Shown piece by piece: positions 14,945 through 19,114 of a stretch of 19,114 nt of DNA (position 1 is the stretch's first letter; the number at the start of each line of letters is the position of its first letter). Under the pieces are notes generated by a model. That model was not told the origin of the DNA, searched no databases, and saw nothing but the letters and a program-made list of their open reading frames with translations. The stretch is from Candidatus Sodaliphilus limicaballi. Lineage in GTDB: Bacteria; Bacteroidota; Bacteroidia; Bacteroidales; Muribaculaceae. Location of the stretch: positions 1-19,114 of the forward strand of contig JAGHSP010000381.1 in assembly GCA_018065815.1 (NCBI GenBank). Reading direction: 5' to 3'. A program made the translations under genes and the position numbers.

Positions 14945-15757
14945 TTATTTTACGGTGAGAGCGATGACGAGCGATGCGATGACGCTGGCTGCGCTCACGA
15001 TGGTTGAGATGACGGTCAGTTTGTAGGCGTTGTTGGTGTTGTATTTAGAGTTGTCTATCTTGATAGCGTTGGGCTCCACATACACCACGTCGTTTTGTTG
15101 CAGGTAGTAGCATGGCGAGGCAAACACATCGGTGTCGGCAAGGTTCAGGCGGTAGAATTTCTTCTCGCCGTTTTCTTCTCTCACCACCATGATCGATGCG
15201 CGGTCGGCATACTCGGTGAGGTCGCCGCACGATGCCAGAGCATCAAGCACGGAGAATCGCTCGCTGGTAACCCTCACGCGGCCAGGTTCCTTGACCTCGC
15301 CCATCACGTTCACATAGTAGCCCATGATCTGCACCTTCACATAGGGGTCCTTGACCACTTGCGACACATGTCGCTTCACGAGCTCCTCTACCTCATGGGT
15401 TGTCATTCCAGCCACGGCGAGCTTGCCTATCACGGGCATGGTGATGTTGCCGTCCTGCCCCACGATGTAGGTCGAAAGGCGTCCCGACGTCTTCATCTCG
15501 GTGTCGCCCCGCGAGGCGTTGTTGGCAAGCGGTGCGTTGAACATCGCAGTTGCTTCGGGTGCCATCGACGACACGGTGATGGTGATTTCATCGTCGGCAA
15601 TGAGCCTGATTTCGTTGAGAGGACTCTGAGGCAAAGAGCCAGAGGCTACTTGTGGCGTATTCTTAAAATAGGCCAGATTGTTTTCTTTTGTGGTAGAGCA
15701 AGACGAAAGCAGCGCCACCGCCGCCACGATTGCTATGAATAGAAAATTATTTTTCAT
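14945..15757 (-). CDS. wza: Polysaccharide export lipoprotein (Wza-like)
   Basis: Outer membrane polysaccharide export (OPX) protein that should work with Wzc to move the polymer out of the cell. The 270 residues begin with a lipoprotein signal and lipobox (LLSSC, Cys20). A poly-export domain lies at about 48-140 (LIADDEITITVSSMAPEA through VKRHVSQVVKDPYVKVQIMG). An SLBB-like beta-grasp domain follows (GYYVNVMGEVKEPGRVRVTS through YLQQNDVVYVEPN, about 146-230). A C-terminal hydrophobic stretch (about 245-268) could be a membrane helix and is seen in many Bacteroidetes Wza homologues. At 270 residues it is shorter than E. coli Wza (about 380). It is the first gene of the operon, with an upstream terminator isolating it. 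No upxY/upxZ-type antiterminator gene is seen before it. Confidence 0.93.
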   Translation of the reverse strand: MKNNFLFIAIVAAVALLSSCSTTKENNLAYFKNTPQVASGSLPQSPLNEIRLIADDEITITVSSMAPEATAMFNAPLANNASRGDTEMKTSGRLSTYIVGQDGNITMPVIGKLAVAGMTTHEVEELVKRHVSQVVKDPYVKVQIMGYYVNVMGEVKEPGRVRVTSERFSVLDALASCGDLTEYADRASIMVVREENGEKKFYRLNLADTDVFASPCYYLQQNDVVYVEPNAIKIDNSKYNTNNAYKLTVISTIVSAASVIASLVIALTVK

Positions 15758-15928
15758 TACGTAATGTACTTTTTATCTATATAAACGCAACATCACCGTG
15801 TTTTATTATGTGACACCACAAAATAGGGACACAGCACATGAGATTACCGAAAAACACGATGTCACGGTCTCACACATTTTATACATGTGTGACCGTGACA
15901 TCGTGACACTATGGTGGGTACCGGGATG
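15758..15928. promoter_or_regulatory. wza upstream region, probable operon promoter zone
   Basis: 171 bp between the secreted protein gene and wza. The left part is very A+T-rich and probably holds the promoter of the export operon. The best minus-strand candidate, TATTTTG at 15825-15819, has a spacer one base short of the TAnnTTTG consensus, so no promoter is called with confidence. An 8-base inverted match, CGTGTTTT at 15797-15804 and AAAACACG at 15851-15858, links this region to the terminator base. Confidence 0.35.
15850..15905 (-). terminator. Long hairpin intrinsic terminator after the secreted protein gene
   Basis: Arms 15855-15877 and 15885-15905 pair over 21 bp with a two-base bulge in one arm and a 7-base loop (TTTATAC). 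On the minus strand the stem is followed at once by TTTTT (15854-15850), the classic intrinsic terminator arrangement. It lies 24 bases past the stop codon of the secreted protein gene and about 90 bases before the wza start, so it would end the secreted protein mRNA and insulate the export operon. The stem is unusually long, so a protein-binding palindrome is an alternative. Confidence 0.8.
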
Positions 15929-18900
15929 TTATAGTCCCACTACCACTGAGACAATCATGTTGACGTCGGTGATGTCATATTCTCCGTCGCCGTTCATGTC
16001 GGCAGCCTTGCCGTTGAAGGGGCTGGGATTGTTGCCCAAGACCTTGTTGACAAGAGCAGACACATCAACCACATCGACCACGCCGTCCTCGTTCACGTCG
16101 CCTGGAAGGAATGTCTCAACATGAGTGTACTGCTTGATGTCGAGATAGAACGTTGCAGTGCGGCCGCTAGCGATAGTATAATCGTAGGCAACTGCAACGG
16201 GAGCATCGGCGGGCACGTCGCTGATTGCAGTGTCGCTGTCGTAGCGTTTGAGCACTACCACTGTGCCTGTGATGCCAGTCTCTTCCTGCTGGTCGCCGTT
16301 GAGCACTTGCAGTGTGTTGCCAGTGGCGGCATGGCTTGCTGTGGCGAGATGCCAGAGGGCAACCTTGTCGGCACTGAATCCATCATCAGCCATCGTGCTA
16401 GCGAGGTTCACGGTCTCGGGTTTGCCGTTGTTAGAAACATCAAACCATCCCTTCTGTGTATCAAGCAGGTTCACGTCGTCGCCAGCGATGGGCAGGTAAC
16501 ACATTGCGTGGTACTTGGTTTTGCCGCCCTCTATATTACGCCATGTCACGAAGTTGGCCTTGCCGCAGCGGCTATTGCCTGCCACATCGACTGCACCAGC
16601 CTCGGTCTTGCCACCGGCGCCGACGTAACTCTGTCCAAGGGTGCTAGAATTGATGTTGAGCGCGGCAAGGTGCAGGTTGTTCAAGTGCAGGTCGCGCAGC
16701 GCGGTGTTCCTGCTCAGGTCAAGCACATGCATGCGTGCAGTGCCAGCGGCATCATTGTGCAGGTCGAGCGATTGCAGTTTGGCAAGGCGAGTGACATCGA
16801 GGTCACTAACCTGGGTGCCGGCAGCATGGAGCACACGCAAGTTGGCGAACTTTGCCACAACATCGCTTTGCAGGGCGTTATCGTAGGCTGTGCCCGAGAG
16901 GTCTATGATCTGCATGTTGGCATTGGTTCCGCTCACGAGTTTGCTGAACGAGGCATTGCCAGCGAGGATAAGTTCTTGCAGGGCTGTGTTGGCAGTGATG
17001 TCAAGGGCAGTGATGTCGTTTCCGGTCAGATCCACGCGAGTGAGTTTGCTGTTGCCCGCAAGGTTAACGCTGGTGAGGGCCGAGCGCGAACTGAAACCTG
17101 CATACTGCGCACGCGACATGTTGAGCGTGGCGATGTTCTTGAAATATCCCAAGCCAGTGAGATCGGCAACGCCATTGAATGCGGTGGCCGACGCTGTGCC
17201 GTAAGCACCCATGTCGCTGAAATCTATCACATTGCTTGCAGCATATCCAGTGCCCTCGGTCTCGTTCTCAACCGAGTTCTGGAACATGATTGCATAGCAT
17301 CCGTCGGGAGCCACGACGCGGCCGTCGGAGCCTATGTTGGCAGTCGTTGCCTTGCCGTTGGTCTTCTGGTCGGTATAGTTCCAGAACCACACCTGGCCCC
17401 GGCTCACGAGATATTGCTGGAGCATCGGGTCGGGGATTGCATGTCCGTGCTGTTCAGTGGCATTGCTCAACACAACAAGGTTTTCGTTGGCATGCGAGCC
17501 ACTAGGGATGTGGTAGTACCACAGGTTGTTGAGCTTCTGGAAGTTGCCCTTCACCATTGGTTCTTCGATACATGTGGCAGTGATGGGGATAACAACGTCC
17601 TTCACACCAGTGCTTGAAACCACGAGGCTAGCGCTATGTGCGCCCAGGGATTGCGGCTTGTAGTCCACGGTCACGTTGCCCGAAGCTGTTGCGCGTGCAA
17701 TGGCAGAGGGCGAGACGCTGAACAGATTAGCATTTGCGCCAGTGACGGCAATCTTGATGTCACCTTTGAGGTTGCTTCCTGCCACGTTGAGGGTGGCCTG
17801 TCCAGTCATGCCATATTCAATGTTGCCCATGGCAATCTTATCGACCGACACCGTCACGCGTGCGATAGTGTCGTTGAGGTCGTAAGTGGGCACGACGCCT
17901 GTCTTGTAGTAGGCGATGCCCTGGTTGTGCACGAGCACCCACATCTCCACACCCTGGTCGCCATTGACAGCAGTTGCCACACTGGTTGACATCGATGTGT
18001 TACGCGTTGTGCCCAGTCCGGCGCTGGGGTAAGAACCCAGAGCCTCGCTCATGGCCCAGCCATTAGTGCCGTCGGTGAGTACCACATGTCCGCCGGTGAG
18101 CGTGGTAGAGCCAGCCTGGTAAGTGGTAGATAGTCCGTAGGTTGTGCCACGATAAGTGAACGGCTTGAATGCATTGCCGTGTATCACGCCACCCAGTGCT
18201 CCGCTGTTATGCGTGTATTGCACCACACCGTCATTGAAGAAGGTGGGATAACGCTGCTGCCCTATCGCCCAGAAGCTGGCGGGAGCCTCGGGATATACAC
18301 GTGGCGAGAGTCCCAGCGTCACAGAGTTGCCTTGTTCAGAGAGCGGCATGATATAGTCGGGGGTCGTCGCACACACACCATTCTTGATGCGGTAGCGCAG
18401 CACCTCGTTTTGTTCAGTCTGTGAGCCTGCGGCAAAGTATATATAGCCATCGCTGAGCGTGCCATAGACACCCAGGCAGTCGCCCACACGGGCCTTGTTG
18501 TCATAGTCGGTGGTGTTGAGCAGCACTCGCGGTGCAGCGTCGTCGTTGTCCCAGATGTAAACTTTGAGTGGCTTGCTGGTGTCGCTCGTGGGTGCAGCGA
18601 GGTTGCAAGCCAGCACCTTGCCGTCGAAATACTTGACGTCAATCACCTTGAGAGTTCCCTCGGTGACGCCGGTCATGTTGAGGTCCTTGATATAGGCGCC
18701 AGTCTGCGCGTTGACCACAGCGATCTTGCCATCCTCGGCGTTGACCACATATAGTTTTCCGGCACCGAAGTCCATGTTGCGTGCCTTGCTGTAGGTCGAG
18801 AGCCACTTGCTGTCCTTCTTGCCGCTGGTCTCGCTCATGTTCCACCCTTCGGTGAACGCAAGTGGCGGGTTCTTGGCAGTGCCGTCGAGGGCCACTGTGG

Positions 18901-19114
18901 CAGTCTTGGTGCCGCTGGTGAGGCTAATGGTGCCGCTGTGGTTGCCAGCTGCTGTGGGCGCATACTTCACGGTGAGCGTGCCGCCTGTTGCGGGAAGCGA
19001 TGCAGGTGTGACGGTATAGAAACCGTTGCTGCACTGCACGGTGATGCCTGCTGTAAGGCCTGCGCCGGTCACAGTGACCGTCTTGGACAATGTCGAGCCC
19101 ACAGTCACACTGCC
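15929..19114 (-). CDS. Large secreted Ig-like/propeller/LRR protein with dockerin-like C-terminus (partial)
   Basis: The frame is open to the window edge, so the N-terminus and any signal peptide are missing; 1061 codons are visible. Counting from 19108, the parts are as follows. Residues 1-80 are an Ig-like (ASH/choice-of-anchor type) domain. Residues 85-420 resemble a DUF4623-like propeller, with units such as KARNMDFGAGKLYVVNAEDG. Residues 421-510 are a second Ig-like domain homologous to the first. Residues 515-640 are an unassigned region. Residues 645-823 are leucine-rich repeats with units like LTSVNLAGNSKLTRVDLTGN. After another unassigned stretch, residues 998-1059 form a dockerin-like pair of calcium motifs: DVNEDGVVDVVD and DMNGDGEYDITD. 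Export and a cell-surface or extracellular binding role are inferred from the domains. No catalytic motif and no type IX sorting domain are seen. A hairpin terminator follows. Confidence 0.85.
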   Translation of the reverse strand, partial: GSVTVGSTLSKTVTVTGAGLTAGITVQCSNGFYTVTPASLPATGGTLTVKYAPTAAGNHSGTISLTSGTKTATVALDGTAKNPPLAFTEGWNMSETSGKKDSKWLSTYSKARNMDFGAGKLYVVNAEDGKIAVVNAQTGAYIKDLNMTGVTEGTLKVIDVKYFDGKVLACNLAAPTSDTSKPLKVYIWDNDDAAPRVLLNTTDYDNKARVGDCLGVYGTLSDGYIYFAAGSQTEQNEVLRYRIKNGVCATTPDYIMPLSEQGNSVTLGLSPRVYPEAPASFWAIGQQRYPTFFNDGVVQYTHNSGALGGVIHGNAFKPFTYRGTTYGLSTTYQAGSTTLTGGHVVLTDGTNGWAMSEALGSYPSAGLGTTRNTSMSTSVATAVNGDQGVEMWVLVHNQGIAYYKTGVVPTYDLNDTIARVTVSVDKIAMGNIEYGMTGQATLNVAGSNLKGDIKIAVTGANANLFSVSPSAIARATASGNVTVDYKPQSLGAHSASLVVSSTGVKDVVIPITATCIEEPMVKGNFQKLNNLWYYHIPSGSHANENLVVLSNATEQHGHAIPDPMLQQYLVSRGQVWFWNYTDQKTNGKATTANIGSDGRVVAPDGCYAIMFQNSVENETEGTGYAASNVIDFSDMGAYGTASATAFNGVADLTGLGYFKNIATLNMSRAQYAGFSSRSALTSVNLAGNSKLTRVDLTGNDITALDITANTALQELILAGNASFSKLVSGTNANMQIIDLSGTAYDNALQSDVVAKFANLRVLHAAGTQVSDLDVTRLAKLQSLDLHNDAAGTARMHVLDLSRNTALRDLHLNNLHLAALNINSSTLGQSYVGAGGKTEAGAVDVAGNSRCGKANFVTWRNIEGGKTKYHAMCYLPIAGDDVNLLDTQKGWFDVSNNGKPETVNLASTMADDGFSADKVALWHLATASHAATGNTLQVLNGDQQEETGITGTVVVLKRYDSDTAISDVPADAPVAVAYDYTIASGRTATFYLDIKQYTHVETFLPGDVNEDGVVDVVDVSALVNKVLGNNPSPFNGKAADMNGDGEYDITDVNMIVSVVVGL
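15932..16117 (-). other. Dockerin-like double EF-hand calcium domain
   Basis: This is the last 62 residues of the secreted protein. Two loops have calcium ligands at positions 1, 3, 5 and 12 (D-V-N-E-D-G and D-M-N-G-D-G, each closed by D), separated by a helix-like segment ALVNKVLG and the linker NNPSPFNGKAA. This is the layout of type I dockerins, which bind cohesins in cellulosomes. No cohesin is seen in the window. Confidence 0.8.
16640..17175 (-). repeat. Leucine-rich repeat region
   Basis: About 8 irregular units of 20-25 residues with the pattern L-x-x-L-x-L-x-x-N-x-x-L, such as LTSVNLAGN, LTRVDLTGN, LQELILAGN, MQIIDLSGT, LQSLDLHND and LRDLHLNNL. This is the surface-type LRR seen in many secreted Bacteroidetes proteins and usually mediates protein binding. 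Some units carry insertions, so the register is irregular. Confidence 0.75.

Noticed and set aside
14024..15007. 327-codon plus-strand open frame opposite wzc
   Set aside because: Antisense to the well-supported Wzc protein and crosses the wzc-wza junction; no recognisable domain.
16121..17617. 498-codon plus-strand open frame opposite the LRR protein
   Set aside because: It is antisense to a clear multi-domain protein, has no family motif, is rich in Cys, His and Val as expected for complementary-strand reading of G+C-biased codons, and lacks a promoter or ribosome site.

Overview
The window looks like a chromosomal segment of a gut-type Bacteroidales bacterium, possibly Muribaculaceae or a relative (inference). 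The reasons are: TAnnTTTG-type -7 promoter boxes, mostly absent Shine-Dalgarno sequences, an LptC that is a lipoprotein, a GldE/CNNM-type protein directly after lptC, a Wzc-type tyrosine kinase with a GYGYGYG tail, and a large secreted protein with Ig-like domains, leucine-rich repeats and a dockerin-like C-terminus. Coding DNA is moderately G+C-rich and the intergenic DNA is clearly A+T-rich.

Left block, plus strand, about 200-9713: eight codirectional genes, nearly all for the envelope. They are a 1011-residue periplasmic TPR protein, a plug-less TonB-receptor-like beta-barrel, trmD (tRNA m1G37 methyltransferase), a DivIC/FtsB-like divisome protein, a small four-helix membrane protein of unknown function, a FadL/OmpP1-like outer membrane protein, lptC, and a CNNM/CBS/CorC membrane protein. 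Spacing is mostly short (2 to about 60 bp). Promoter boxes are visible before the TPR gene and before the FadL-like gene.

Middle boundary, 9714-9989: a gene-free, A+T-rich stretch between converging genes. It holds an imperfect long inverted repeat and two short sequence modules that also occur in the leader at 1-200, so the two ends of the left block share an intergenic repeat.

Right block, minus strand, 15757 down to 9990: a compact exopolysaccharide assembly and export operon transcribed wza, wzc, wzy, wzx. The first two genes are 12 bp apart and the last two overlap by 4 bp. No glycosyltransferase is present, so glycan synthesis must be encoded elsewhere. The cassette could supply the Wzx/Wzy/Wzc/Wza machinery for a glycan made by unlinked genes.

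Right edge, 15929 to beyond 19114, minus strand: the C-terminal 1061 residues of a large, probably secreted protein whose N-terminus lies outside the window. Visible parts are an Ig-like domain, a propeller-like region, a second Ig-like domain, an uncharacterised region, leucine-rich repeats and a dockerin-like double calcium motif. A long hairpin plus T-tract separates it from wza and looks like its intrinsic terminator.

No tRNA, rRNA, CRISPR array, transposase or phage gene was seen. No wholly new system is proven. The best candidates for novelty are the TPR plus barrel pair, the glycosyltransferase-free export cassette, the dockerin-bearing LRR protein and the shared intergenic modules.
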